From Marivivens donghaensis (GTDB lineage Bacteria; Pseudomonadota; Alphaproteobacteria; Rhodobacterales; Rhodobacteraceae): a DNA stretch of 64,000 nt. Positions 16,701-26,131 of the stretch are shown one piece after another (position 1 is the first letter of the stretch; every line of letters begins with the position of its first letter). The stretch is from contig NZ_JAATOP010000001.1 of NCBI RefSeq assembly GCF_011806565.1, forward strand, positions 1 through 64,000, read 5' to 3'. Made by a program: the position numbers and the translations under genes. A model generated the notes under the pieces. That model was not told the DNA's origin, did not search any database, and was given only the letters and a program-made list of their open reading frames with translations.

Positions 16701-17739
16701 CTACGGGCCCTTCGGAGATGAAACACAGAACGCGGGCATCGCTCGGCAGTTCAAGACCGCAGAGCAAAGCGGACAGTCCCGCCCCGCCCGAAGGGGAGGT
16801 CTCCGCACCCATTTCTGCCAGCTTTACGATTGCAGCGGCAACTTCGTCCTCGCCCAAAGTCACGAAGCGGTCCGCGTCACGAGCTAAGCCTGCGAGGGCG
16901 ATCATGGACGGCGTTTTGCAGTCGAGGCGGCCCATGCTCGACACAGGGCCTTCGGTGTCGACGACCTTGCCTGCGGCGATGCTGTCGATCAGGGCGGGGG
17001 CGGCGTCCGGCTCGATCACGATGATCTCTGGCGCGTCGCCCCAAGTGGCGCGGGCGTGGGCGGCGACGGCAGCGGCGAGCCCGCCGACACCCGCTTGCAG
17101 CAGGATATGCGTGGGCGGCTCGGGGATCTGGCGCGAAGCCTCCTCAGCCATGGCGAGGTAGCCTTCCATCACGCGGTAGGGCCAGTCGGTGTAGCCGGGC
17201 CATGAGGAGTCCGACAGCAAGGTCCATCCGTTGTCGACCGAAGCCTTTTCGGCGGCTGCCATGCTGTCCTCGTAGGTCGCACCTTCGCGGACGGCTTCGG
17301 CGCCGTATGTTTTTAGCCGGTCGATAAAGCTCTGCGGGGCGGCTTCGGACAGGTAGATGACCGCCTTCGCGCCGAACACGCGGGCACCTGCGGCGACTGA
17401 CATGCCGTGGTTGCCGGCGCTCGCAGTGACGAAGGTATGACCCGAAAGCCCAGTCCCCCAGTCGTCGCCGCTCACCTTTCGAGACGCGCAGCGGGCGATA
17501 GCGTGCGATGCACCCAGCGCCTTGAAGCTGCCGAGGCCCATCCGGCCGCGTTCGTCTTTGGCGTAAATCCGAGCCACGCCAGCATGTTTGGCGAGGTCAT
17601 CCAGTTCCAGCAGCGGCGTCTCGCCGTGAGCAGGGCATTGCGCCAGAAGTTGCGTGACGGCGGAAGCGTCCGAGTGCGGAAAGGCGGTCAGCCCCTCGAT
17701 GCCCTTGCCGCGCCAAGGGTTCTTCAATTGCTTCAACAT
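16693..17739 (-). CDS. Diaminopropionate ammonia-lyase-like PLP enzyme (fold type II)
   Basis: The 348-residue protein resembles 2,3-diaminopropionate ammonia-lyase, which converts DAP to pyruvate and two ammonia. Lys73 in GRMGLGSFKALGASHA is the PLP Schiff-base lysine. TASAGNHGMSVAAGA is the phosphate/substrate loop and LQAGVGGLAAAVAAH is the glycine-rich PLP phosphate cup. At 348 residues it is somewhat shorter than E. coli DpaL. It is the first gene of the operon with an M24 hydrolase and a EutA-like protein, suggesting it acts late on a product released by the hydrolase. A threonine dehydratase/EutB-like role is the alternative. Confidence 0.85.
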   Translation of the reverse strand: MLKQLKNPWRGKGIEGLTAFPHSDASAVTQLLAQCPAHGETPLLELDDLAKHAGVARIYAKDERGRMGLGSFKALGASHAIARCASRKVSGDDWGTGLSGHTFVTASAGNHGMSVAAGARVFGAKAVIYLSEAAPQSFIDRLKTYGAEAVREGATYEDSMAAAEKASVDNGWTLLSDSSWPGYTDWPYRVMEGYLAMAEEASRQIPEPPTHILLQAGVGGLAAAVAAHARATWGDAPEIIVIEPDAAPALIDSIAAGKVVDTEGPVSSMGRLDCKTPSMIALAGLARDADRFVTLGEDEVAAAIVKLAEMGAETSPSGGAGLSALLCGLELPSDARVLCFISEGPVDE

Positions 17740-18033
17740 GAACGCACTCTCCCACCGGAATGATCGACCGACACAGCCGTGCCGTTTCTGGAACTCAAGC
17801 GGAAGTCACTGCGTCTGGCAATGAATCTCGACGGGTATGTCGGCCGTCTCAGAAAGGTAGGGCGTTTAACGGGTGCGCAAAATGCGCATGAGAGATGCGG
17901 AAATTCAGTGGGTTGGGAACATGCTGTTCCGTGCATGATTTTGGCAAGTCAACGACATTCGCACGTTTTAGGGTCGTGTATGCGGATGCCTCGCACATGT
18001 GCGTCAGGCGGTCAAAACTACCCATCCGAGCAA
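17740..18033. other. Non-coding interval upstream of two divergent transcripts
   Basis: No gene is recognised here. The interval must hold the promoter of the minus-strand PLP lyase operon and of the plus-strand surface protein gene. The only notable motif is TGCGCA-AAA-TGCGCA at 17874-17888, a short symmetrical repeat that could be an operator. The plus-strand frame is open from 17779, but its translation there looks like non-protein sequence. Confidence 0.4.
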
Positions 18034-18303
18034 ATGTCGCAGTGCAGCACGAGGAGTAACTCGTGCCCTGATTGTCTATTTGCCAAAGGGCCGACTCAGA
18101 TACGCCGCGTCGCTAATACTCTCTTCTCTCTGTTCCGAGTGCTTGTTGTTCTGATTGCTTCCACAATCGCAACGGTTGCATATGCCGAACTCGTCTCTGT
18201 GCCTTTCAAAGAAGGTTTTGTTGGAACCATCGGCAGCTCCAACCGTCAGGCGCTGAACATCCGCACCTTCGCCGCGCTGGGCATCGAGGCCAGCCTCGTC
18301 TAG

Positions 18304-19911
18304 CAGAATTCGAGCACATCGCAGTTCGAGTCGCCGACAGGCAACGACATTCCCGTTGACCTCGTTTTGATCCAAGGCGGGACGACCCTCACGATCCCTG
18401 GCTCTGTGAGCTGGAAGGTCAAGGACGGCGGCGCGCTGCAAATCTTCGGCTTCCCCCCCGACAGCAGCCAGCCGACCTATCAGGACATCACGCTGACCAT
18501 TCCCGGCGGTGGTACTTATAGCCTCGTCGGGTCGTCGAGCTACGGCGTGGTGAAGACGTCGACTACCCTTGCGAACCTCGACATTGTCGATGGTCAGTCC
18601 AGCGTTTCGGGATCGAACGACCCTGTGAACCTCGCCGACCTGAACGACTACCTCGACGACGTCCGCGCAAGCCGCCCGTTTGGTCCGATCACCACCGACA
18701 GCGACAACATCATCGGCGTGGGCGAAGCTTGGGTCTACACTGCGTCCTACACGCTTGTGTCTGGCGACCTTCTGACCGGACAGGTCGACAACATTGCAGA
18801 GGTCTCCGCGACCTCGTCGCTCGGCACCGCGATCACCGTCCAGTCTTCGGCCACTGGCAACACCACATCGACCGGCAGCGTCACGTCCACGACCTTCGCC
18901 AGCCTGTCGTCGCTGTTCATTTCGAAAACCGCTGCGCTCGATACCGAGGTCGTCGGCGGAGCGAACGACACCACCGTCGATGTGGGCGATCAGATCACCT
19001 ACACCGTGACCGTCTCGAACACCGGCAACACTGTGCTGAGCAACGTCGTTGTCTCGGATACGCTGAGCCGTGTGGCTGCGGACAACACCGCGACGACTGT
19101 CGTCTCGACTGCGACCACGCCCGCGCTGCTCGGCACTGCGACCGATAATGACGGCACCACGTCGGGCGCGACCATGAACCCGAACGAGCAGTGGGTTTAC
19201 ACCTACACCTACACTCTAACGCAGGACGATATCGACGCGGGCTGCATGTCGAACCTAGCTTCGGTGACCGATGGCTCGCTCTACATTGAATCGATGACTG
19301 CGGGTAACACGGACACTTCCGTTCTGACCGGCGCCGCACCGAGCGGTTCCCCGACCGTCACTTCGCTTCCCCAATCGCCGGAAATGCTGGTGAAGAAGGT
19401 CACCGACCTGACCGTTTCCGGCGCGACCTATCTGACGGGCAATAACTCAGATATCGTCGATCAGGATGCCAGCGGCACCGTTTCAGTAGGCGACCGCGTT
19501 TACTTCACCATCACAGTCAAGAACACGGGCAACGTTACGCTGTCGAGCGTTTCGCTGGCCGATACCCTGACAACGAACGAAGCCGCACCGACTACGCTGT
19601 CGATGACCTCCGGTCCGACCCTGACCGCCGATACCGGCACCACTGGCGATGGGAACCTCGCCGTCGGCGATCTCTGGACCTACAGCGGCTACTACGCTCT
19701 GACCCAGAGCGACATTGATCTTGGCGTCGGCATCAAGAACCTCGCAACCTTCACCGCCACGCCGCCGATAGCACCACGCTGGCTCCAGGCGCGTCGGCGA
19801 CCTTCACCGCAACGTACGTCGTCACTCAGGACGACATCGACGCGGGCGGCCTGTCGAACACCGCGACGGTTGCGGGCACTGCTCCGGGCGGATCGACTTT
19901 GGACGACGTGA
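18304..19911 (+). pseudogene. Fragment: N-terminal domain and DUF11 repeats
   Basis: Directly after the TAG the same frame continues without a break (Q-N-S-S-T-S-Q-F-E-S). An N-terminal beta domain is followed by at least two DUF11-type repeats, recognisable by DVGDQITYTVTVSNTGNTVL and VGDRVYFTITVKNTGNVTLS, with YTLTQDDIDAG and YALTQSDIDLG ends. DUF11 repeats are extracellular beta-sandwich modules of surface proteins. From about 19768 the frame becomes nonsense (IAPRWLQARRR) while frame +3 resumes DUF11 sequence. Confidence 0.7.
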
Positions 19912-21725
19912 CCGATGACGGCGATACCGGAGCAGGCGACACGGGCGCTGACCTGACCGTTTCGACGATCACTTCGTCACCCGCTGTCGCGATCCAGAAG
20001 ACGGTTGATGACAGCGCGCTGGATGACGGCGTACGTGCGGGTGACGTTCTGCATTATACGATCACCATCGAGAACATCGGTGACGTGACGCTCCGGAACA
20101 TAGCGATCACCGACAACCTGTCGGACCTGAACGGGACTGCGCTGAGCCTCGATGCGGCTCCTACGAAGACGTCGGATACCGGCGCGAATACCGCCGATGC
20201 GATCCTCGAGATCGGCAATGTCTGGACCTACACCGCCGACTACACCCTGACTGCCAGCGATATCGCGGCGGGCGGCGTGGAGAATATCGCGATCGTCACG
20301 GCGGAAACGCCGAGCGGCGCAACTGTCCCGGCGGAGAGCAAAACCTCGGGCAACACGTCGAATGGTGGCGATGGCGCACCGACTGAAACCGGCTTCCCTG
20401 GTGAAATCAGCGGTACCGTGATCGAGTATCAAGCAGGCGTGCAGGGCGTCATCGTCTACCTGCTCGAAGAAACTTCGCCGGGCGTTTACGACTACGTCGA
20501 CGATCCGCAGAACCCCGGCACCCGTCTGTCGACGACGACCGATGCGAACGGCAACTATACGTTCGTTGGCCTGCCGCCGCTGACCTGCGGTATCGAGTTC
20601 TCGAACCCGAATTCGGGGGCCGTGCCGACCGCATCGAGCGCGACGCACTCCGAAAGCGGTAATCGTATCCTCGGGATCACCGTGGGCGCGGGCGCTGTCG
20701 AAGTTGAACAGGACGCATTCCTGATTGACCCGAGTGGTGTTGTCTACGACTCGTCGACGTTTGCTCCGCTCAGCGGCGCGACTGTGACGCTTTACTACCA
20801 GTCGTCGACCGGCGCTTCGGCGCGGATCGTGCCGGATAGCTGGCTCGACGCCGACCACGGCGATGCCTACGGTATCGTAGCGGGTTCGGACGGCAAATAC
20901 GCCTACTTCCTGAAGTCGGACCGTGCGCGGGACGGCATCTATTCGCTCGACGTCGAAAAAGCGGATTACCTCTTTACCTCGTCGGTCATCGCCCCGCATT
21001 CGGGCAGCTATAACGCGGGTCTGGGTGGGCATGTCGTGCCGATCACCGCTGACGCGACCCCGCGTGCGGCTATGGACACGACCTACTACCTCGCGTTCGA
21101 GATGGTGTTCACGGGATCGGCTGCAACGTCGTCGAACGGTGTTGTGCACAACAACATCCCGCTCGATGCGATCCCGTCGTTGCTGCCGCAGATCGAGGAC
21201 GATCTGGTTCAGATCCTGAAGGACGATCTATCGGCCACCATGACGCAGCAGGGGCAGGAAATGGTAGGTTTTGCAGCAGGTGCGCTGGACCGCCTGAAGC
21301 AGCGTGACGGCAACAGCTGTGCTGCGGATGTGGCCAAGGAACTCGCATACAATCCGATCCGCTTTGAGACGGCCTCTGCGGTTATTCTGCCAGAGAGCGA
21401 AGAGACCCTAAACCGCATCGCTGCGCTTCTGGAGACTTGCCCCGAAGCGGCGTTTGAAGTGGCGGGCCATATCGACGATCAGGCTGATGCGGACTACAAC
21501 CAGCGTCTCAGCCAGTCGCGCGCGGCAAATATCGTCGCAGCGCTTACGGCTCGCGGTGCCGCGGCGGAGCGTCTGTCGGCTGCGGGGTACGGTGAGGGCC
21601 GCCCCGTTGCGGACAACATCACCGAAGAGGGCCGTGTGCTCAACCGCCGCGTGGAGTTGGTTGCATTCGATATGCCCTCAAACGAAGAGCCGTGCCGCAA
21701 CACCCAGACCTTGTGCGTGACCTGA
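19899..21725 (+). pseudogene. Fragment: DUF11 repeat, SdrD-B-like domain and OmpA domain
   Basis: This 608-residue frame begins with the end of one DUF11 repeat. Its homology extends upstream to about 19769 (STTLAPGASATFTATYVVTQ), before the nominal start. A further DUF11 repeat follows (GDVLHYTITIENIGDVTLRN), then a Cna/SdrD B-like segment (about 155-260, STTTDANGNYTFVGLPP). At 500-600 lies an OmpA-like peptidoglycan-binding domain (FEVAGHIDDQADADYNQRLS, SAAGYGEGRPVADN, GRVLNRRVELV). It ends at a premature TGA where the barrel segment continues in another frame. If translated alone it has no signal peptide. Confidence 0.7.
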
Positions 21726-22642
21726 ACATTCAGGGCGAAGACACTGGACTGACTGCGGAAGGCAGCTTTGACAGCGAAGTCCGTGACTGCGCAATCGACG
21801 GCTGGCGCATCTTTTCTGGCTCGACCAGCTACCTGACGGATGAGGGTATCTCGCAGGGCATGTTCAAACTGAACTACCGTGTCGAGCGCTTCGTCACCAA
21901 TGACCGCGTGTCGGGCTGGTTCGCGGGCATCTATGGCTCGGACGATACTATCAGCGGCTCGGCCACCGGCAGCATCAATGGCTTCGGCGTGAACGGCGGG
22001 CTTTATGGTGCGGCGCGTCTCGATGCGAACCTCTTCGCCGATTACTACCTCGGCGCGGCAGCGGGGCGTCACAGCTTCGACCTCGATTTCGAGCGCGCAC
22101 AGGGCACCATCAACGCGGAGGGCTTGTATGACTACTATGCGCTCTTCGCAGGTGCTGCGCTCTCGGGCCAGTTCGACGTGAACGACTACGTGCTTGCGCC
22201 GCGCTTCGGTGTGGACGCAGCGTGGTCGCCGGGCGGCGAGGCTTGGGTCACCGCCAGCCGTGCGGGCTTTGAAGACAGCGGTGCGCTCTCGACCGGCGAG
22301 GTTTCGGGGCTGCGTTTCTTCGGAGAACTGGGCGTTGCCGACCTGCTGCTGGATGATCCGGCGGTCCTGTCGATCACCCCGCGTTTCTTCTGCGAACGTG
22401 CGATCGGTTCGGATGACAACACCTGCGGTATGGGCGCGAAACTGTCCTATGAAAGCCGCAACGAGGTGACCGGAGATCACGTCGGCTTTGAGCTGGATGT
22501 CGAAGGCGCGAAGGGCCGCCAATACTACTCTGTCGGTGTGAATGTCGGTCAGCCGATGTTCGGCGGAAACGTCGAAACCAACGTCGGTGTCGGCGCGAAT
22601 GGCAGCGTCGATCTGGGCCTGTCCTACACCGCCGCGTTCTGA
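21692..22642 (+). pseudogene. Fragment: C-terminal autotransporter-like beta-barrel
   Basis: The frame encodes about 300 residues of alternating amphipathic beta-strands (YYLGAAAGRHSFDLDFERA, FGVNGGLYGAARLDANLFAD) ending in the terminal Phe expected of outer-membrane barrels. It lacks a signal peptide and starts inside the preceding OmpA fragment at a GTG, so it looks like the detached C-terminal domain of the same protein. Confidence 0.7.
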
Positions 22643-22651
22643 TCGCTAAAC

Positions 22652-22690
22652 GCAAAAAGCCCCGTTCTTGAGAAAGAGCGGGGCTTTTCC
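22652..22690. terminator. Bidirectional rho-independent terminator
   Basis: AAAAGCCCCG-T-TCTT and AAGA-G-CGGGGCTTTT form a long hairpin with GAGA loop. A-rich and T-rich flanks serve both the plus-strand surface-protein locus and the convergent aminotransferase gene. Confidence 0.85.
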
Positions 22691-22705
22691 TTGCCTACCG
22701 GCCTA

Positions 22706-24082
22706 TCACTTGCCGAGCACCGTCTCCACGGCCTGCACAACGCCGGCGACGATCTGGTCGACCTCGTAGCGGGTCAGGCAGAACGGCGGAGCAAAACCGA
22801 GGATGTCACCCTGCGGCATGGCGCGGGCGATGATCTTGGACTGCTCCAGCAGGGTCGCCGAAATACGCGGGCCGACCTTTTCGCTGGGGTCAAAGAACGT
22901 GTGGCTGTCCTTGTCTTTGACGAACTCGACCGCGCACAGCAGACCTTCGCCGCGCACATCGCCGACGTGAGCGTGATCACCCAGAGCCGCCTTCATCTGT
23001 TCGTTGAGGTAAGCGCCGGTTGTTTTGGCGTTTTCGATCAGGTTCAGCTTGTCCAGCAGTTCGAGGTTGGCAACACCCGCCGCCGCGCCGATGGGGTGGG
23101 CGGAATAGGTCCAGCCGTGGCCGATGGGGCCGTTTTCGTCAGTGCCTTGCTCGAGGACCTTCCAGACTTTGTCCGACAGGATCGAACCCGATAGCGGCGC
23201 ATAGGCAGAGGTCAGGCCCTTGGCGATGGTGATGATATCGGGCTCCATGCCGTAGTGGTCAGAGCCGAACATGGTGCCGAGGCGACCGAAGCCAGTGACG
23301 ACCTCGTCCGCGATCAGCAGGATGTCATGCTTTTTCAGAACTGCCTGGATCGCTTCCCAGTAGCCTGCGGGCGGCGGAACGATCCCGCCAGTGCCGAGGG
23401 CAGGCTCACCGATGAAGGCCGCGATGGTATCGGCGCCTTCGCGTTCGATGAGTGCTTCCAGTTCGGCAGCGCAATGGGCCACGAACTGCTCTTCGGTTTG
23501 GTCGAGATTCTGGCGGCGGAAATAGTATGGCGCTTCGGTGTGGATCACCTGCTCGATCGGCAGGTCGAATTTCTTGTGGAACAGCTCAAGGCCGGTCAGC
23601 GAGCCGGTCACGAGGCCTGAACCGTGATAACCGCGCCAACGTGAGATGATTTTCTTCTTCTGCGGGCGACCGAGGATGTTGTTGTAGTACCAGACCAGCT
23701 TCACATTGGTTTCGTTCGCGTCCGATCCGCCAAGGCCGAAGTAGACCTTGCTCATGTTCTTGGGCGCGCGGTCCAGAACCATCTTGGACAGGGTGATCGA
23801 CGCTTCGGTGCCGTGGCCAACGTAGGCGTGATAGTACGCCAGTTCCTTGGCCTGCGCGGCAATCGCATCGGCGATCTCGGGACGGCCATAGCCGACGTTC
23901 ACGCAGTAGAGGCCCGCGAAAGCGTCCAGAAGTTTATTGCCGTCGCGGTCTTCGATGAACACGCCCGATGCGGTCTTGATGACGCGGTTCGGGCTTTCGC
24001 CGCGCGCGTGCTGTGCCAGATGGGTCGACGGGTGAAAGAAATTCTCGCGGTCCCATTGGTCGAGTTGATCGTTCTTGAGCAT
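22706..24082 (-). CDS. Class III aminotransferase, DoeD/2,4-diaminobutyrate transaminase-like
   Basis: The 458-residue PLP enzyme belongs to the omega-aminotransferase group. ADEVVTGFGRLGTMFGSDHY holds the Asp that binds the pyridine N, and TIAKGLTSAYAPLSG holds the Schiff-base Lys. YHGSGLVTGSLTG and GLGGSDANETNVKL are substrate and PLP contacts. Next to a doeX-like regulator and a doeA-like hydrolase it is likely the transaminase that converts L-2,4-diaminobutyrate to aspartate semialdehyde in ectoine breakdown (Atf in other roseobacters). AAAGGA lies upstream of the ATG. Other amine substrates, such as beta-alanine or putrescine-type, are possible. Confidence 0.85.
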   Translation of the reverse strand: MLKNDQLDQWDRENFFHPSTHLAQHARGESPNRVIKTASGVFIEDRDGNKLLDAFAGLYCVNVGYGRPEIADAIAAQAKELAYYHAYVGHGTEASITLSKMVLDRAPKNMSKVYFGLGGSDANETNVKLVWYYNNILGRPQKKKIISRWRGYHGSGLVTGSLTGLELFHKKFDLPIEQVIHTEAPYYFRRQNLDQTEEQFVAHCAAELEALIEREGADTIAAFIGEPALGTGGIVPPPAGYWEAIQAVLKKHDILLIADEVVTGFGRLGTMFGSDHYGMEPDIITIAKGLTSAYAPLSGSILSDKVWKVLEQGTDENGPIGHGWTYSAHPIGAAAGVANLELLDKLNLIENAKTTGAYLNEQMKAALGDHAHVGDVRGEGLLCAVEFVKDKDSHTFFDPSEKVGPRISATLLEQSKIIARAMPQGDILGFAPPFCLTRYEVDQIVAGVVQAVETVLGK

Positions 24083-24205
24083 CGGCGGTCCTTTTCCGAA
24101 AAGCGTGAAACATCTTCCGGTGAAGCCACTGGCTTCCGGTATGCCTGTCTACATGGCGCATTTCGGCAGAATTTCTGTCTGAATATTCCGTAGGCCGCAG
24201 AAAAT

Positions 24206-24694
24206 TCAGCTGTCCGGAAGTTGCCCCAGCAGCAGATCCAGCGGGGGTGTACCGTTCCCTTTGACCGGTTTGGTCACAATATAGGTGAAGTAACGGCTCA
24301 GCCCGATCCGCGCATCTAGCATGTCGTCGATCAGTTTCTGATAGCTATCCACATCCCGCGTCACGATCTGCATCAGGTAGTCGAATCCGCCGCCGAGCGC
24401 CCAGCACGCCGTCACTTCGTCATACCGCTGCATGGCCGCTTCGAACGATCGGAAGCTCGCCGCCGTGTGGTCTGCGATTTCCGCGACCACGAAGACCGTC
24501 ACATGGGACGCCAGTTTCTTAAGGTTGATACGCGCGCCGTAGCCTTCGATCAGGCCGGCATTCTCCAGCTTTTTCAGACGGTCCCAGCACGGGGTAGGGG
24601 ACAGGCCAATCTGTTCTGCCAACGCGGATTTGGTGATCCGCCCGTCTCGGGACAGAACTTTGAGGATCTGTAAATCGCGGTCATCCAGCAGCAT
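24206..24694 (-). CDS. doeX: Lrp/AsnC-family regulator, DoeX-like
   Basis: The 162-residue protein starts with the Lrp winged helix (LLDDRDLQILKVLSRDGRIT and KSALAEQIGLSPTPCWDRLK) and ends in an alpha-beta RAM ligand-binding domain (TACWALGGGFDYLMQIVTRD). The helix LSPTPCWDRLKKLE is typical of the DoeX/AsnC proteins of ectoine utilisation clusters. It sits between the aminotransferase (same strand, 123 bases downstream) and the divergent doeA gene, placing it to control both. Effector identity (an ectoine intermediate such as DABA) is inferred. Confidence 0.85.
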   Translation of the reverse strand: MLLDDRDLQILKVLSRDGRITKSALAEQIGLSPTPCWDRLKKLENAGLIEGYGARINLKKLASHVTVFVVAEIADHTAASFRSFEAAMQRYDEVTACWALGGGFDYLMQIVTRDVDSYQKLIDDMLDARIGLSRYFTYIVTKPVKGNGTPPLDLLLGQLPDS

Positions 24695-24943
24695 GTCGGC
24701 AGTGTCTTTGGCTGTAGCGGTGGGGTCAAGTAACCCGCTGCTTCTGCGGCTCTTTTCCTGCGCTGTCCACGGGCTGCCGCAAAAATTAGCCTGACGGATA
24801 GGCGGTGATCACATCAGGCGAGATATCGCTGTTGCGATCTATCGTGTCGCGAAAGAACCTTCACGTGTCTCATCCGCTCTCCTAGGCTCGGGGCATGGAT
24901 CGCCGATGCGCGACCGCAATCCCTAGTCAGAGTCGTTACCATC

Positions 24944-26128
24944 ATGCCCATCGAAAACGCTGCCTTCAGCCTGCCCGAATATAAAGCCCGCATCGCCAAG
25001 ACGCGCGCAGCAATGGAAAAGGCGGGCATCGACCTACTGTTCGTGACCGACCCGTCCAATCAGGCGTGGCTCACAGGGTATGACGGTTGGTCGTTCTATG
25101 TGCATCAGGGCGTGCTGCTTCCGATGGAAGGCGAGCCGATCTGGTGGGGGCGGGGCATGGACGCCCAAGGAGGCAAGCGTACCTGCTGGATGTCGTTCGA
25201 TAATATCCACGGTTACGCCGACAACTACGTGCAATCGACCGTCCGCCATCCGATGCAGGACCTCGCCGGGCACATCCGTCGTCTGGGTTCCGAAGGGGCC
25301 CGGATCGGTGTGGAGATGGAGAACTACTACTACTCCGCCAAGGCCCACGCCGTCCTGACCGAAGAGCTGCCGAACGCGACCTTTGTGGACGCGACCGCAC
25401 TGGTGAACTGGCAGCGTCTGGTCAAATCGGGCGAGGAAATCGCTTTCATCCGCAAGGCCGCGCGTATCTCTGAAAAGGTCATTCGGACAGCGATCGACAA
25501 ATCTGCCGTTGGGGTGCGCAAGAACGATGTCGTGGCCGAAATCATGCACGCGGGCATCACCGGTGTTGATGATATCTGGGGCGATTACCCTGCCATTGTG
25601 CCGCTGACGCCATCGGGACTGGACGCGACCGCCGCGCACCTGACGTGGAACGGTGCGCCGATGAAAGAGGGCGAGGCGACGTTCTTTGAACTCTCGGGCT
25701 GTTATCGCCGTTATCACGCACCGCTTTGCCGTACCGTGTTCCTCGGCAAGCCGCCGCAATCCGCGCTGGATGCCGAAAAGGCGCAGGTCGAGGGGATCGA
25801 GGCGGCGCTGGACGCCGCGCGTGCAGGCAACCGTACGTGCGATATCGCGAACGCTTTCACCAGCGTCCTCGCCAAGCATGGCCTGAAGAAAGAGGGCCGC
25901 ATGGGCTACCCGATCGGCCTCAGCTACCCGCCCGACTGGGGCGAGCGCAGCGCTTCGATCCGTGCCGAGGACCAGACCATTCTGGAACCGGGGATGACAT
26001 TCCACTTCATGCCTGCGCTCTGGATGGATACATGGGGGCTGGAGACGACAGAGACGATCCTCATCACCGAAAACGGCCCCGCAGAGGCTGTCTGCAACGT
26101 CGAGCGTAAGCTGTTTGTGAAGGACTAA
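24944..26128 (+). CDS. doeA: Ectoine hydrolase, M24 family
   Basis: DoeA opens the ectoine ring to N-acetyl-L-2,4-diaminobutyrate. The 394-residue protein has the family start LPEYKARIAKTRAAMEKAGI, then TDPSNQAWLTGYDGWSFYVH, which is strongly characteristic of DoeA/EutD. In the M24 domain the usual metal-binding Asp residues are replaced (ATFFELSGCYRRYHAP), as in DoeA rather than true peptidases. Divergent from doeX, it is followed after three bases by an ArgE-type deacetylase, so hydrolysis and deacetylation are coupled. No uehABC/TRAP ectoine importer is next to it. Confidence 0.9.
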   Translation: MPIENAAFSLPEYKARIAKTRAAMEKAGIDLLFVTDPSNQAWLTGYDGWSFYVHQGVLLPMEGEPIWWGRGMDAQGGKRTCWMSFDNIHGYADNYVQSTVRHPMQDLAGHIRRLGSEGARIGVEMENYYYSAKAHAVLTEELPNATFVDATALVNWQRLVKSGEEIAFIRKAARISEKVIRTAIDKSAVGVRKNDVVAEIMHAGITGVDDIWGDYPAIVPLTPSGLDATAAHLTWNGAPMKEGEATFFELSGCYRRYHAPLCRTVFLGKPPQSALDAEKAQVEGIEAALDAARAGNRTCDIANAFTSVLAKHGLKKEGRMGYPIGLSYPPDWGERSASIRAEDQTILEPGMTFHFMPALWMDTWGLETTETILITENGPAEAVCNVERKLFVKD

Positions 26129-26131
26129 GCC

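Larger units (their letters stand above)
18034..22642 (+). pseudogene. DUF11-repeat / OmpA / beta-barrel surface protein gene, multiply disrupted
   Basis: Four open segments on one strand join into one large exported protein. In order these are a signal peptide and N-terminal domain, DUF11 repeats, a SdrD B-like segment with an OmpA peptidoglycan-binding domain, and a C-terminal outer-membrane beta-barrel ending in Phe (SVDLGLSYTAAF). The joins show three lesions: an in-frame TAG at 18301-18303, a -1-type frame change near 19768, and another near 21690-21725. A natural start (RRVANTLFSLF.. after AAAGGG) falls on an ATA codon at 18100, so the original ATG may also be lost; ATG 18034 is the nearest in-frame alternative. 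The order resembles large roseobacter DUF11/OmpA outer-membrane proteins. Assembly errors remain possible. Confidence 0.75.

Noticed and set aside
17779-18033. Upstream extension of the surface protein gene
   Set aside because: The frame is open but the translation is Cys/Arg-rich and unlike an exported protein start; the signal peptide begins near 18100.
2717-18303. Two in-frame TAG codons (2717-2719 and 18301-18303) as a sign of TAG recoding
   Set aside because: TAG is used as an ordinary stop elsewhere in the window (for example the serralysin-type gene at 33602, cueR at 37545, allA and sltF), and the second case is accompanied by frameshifts. Gene decay or read error is simpler.
19977-21149. 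390-codon minus-strand frame
   Set aside because: It is antisense to the DUF11/OmpA segment, is Arg/Val-rich shadow sequence and has no protein-like features.
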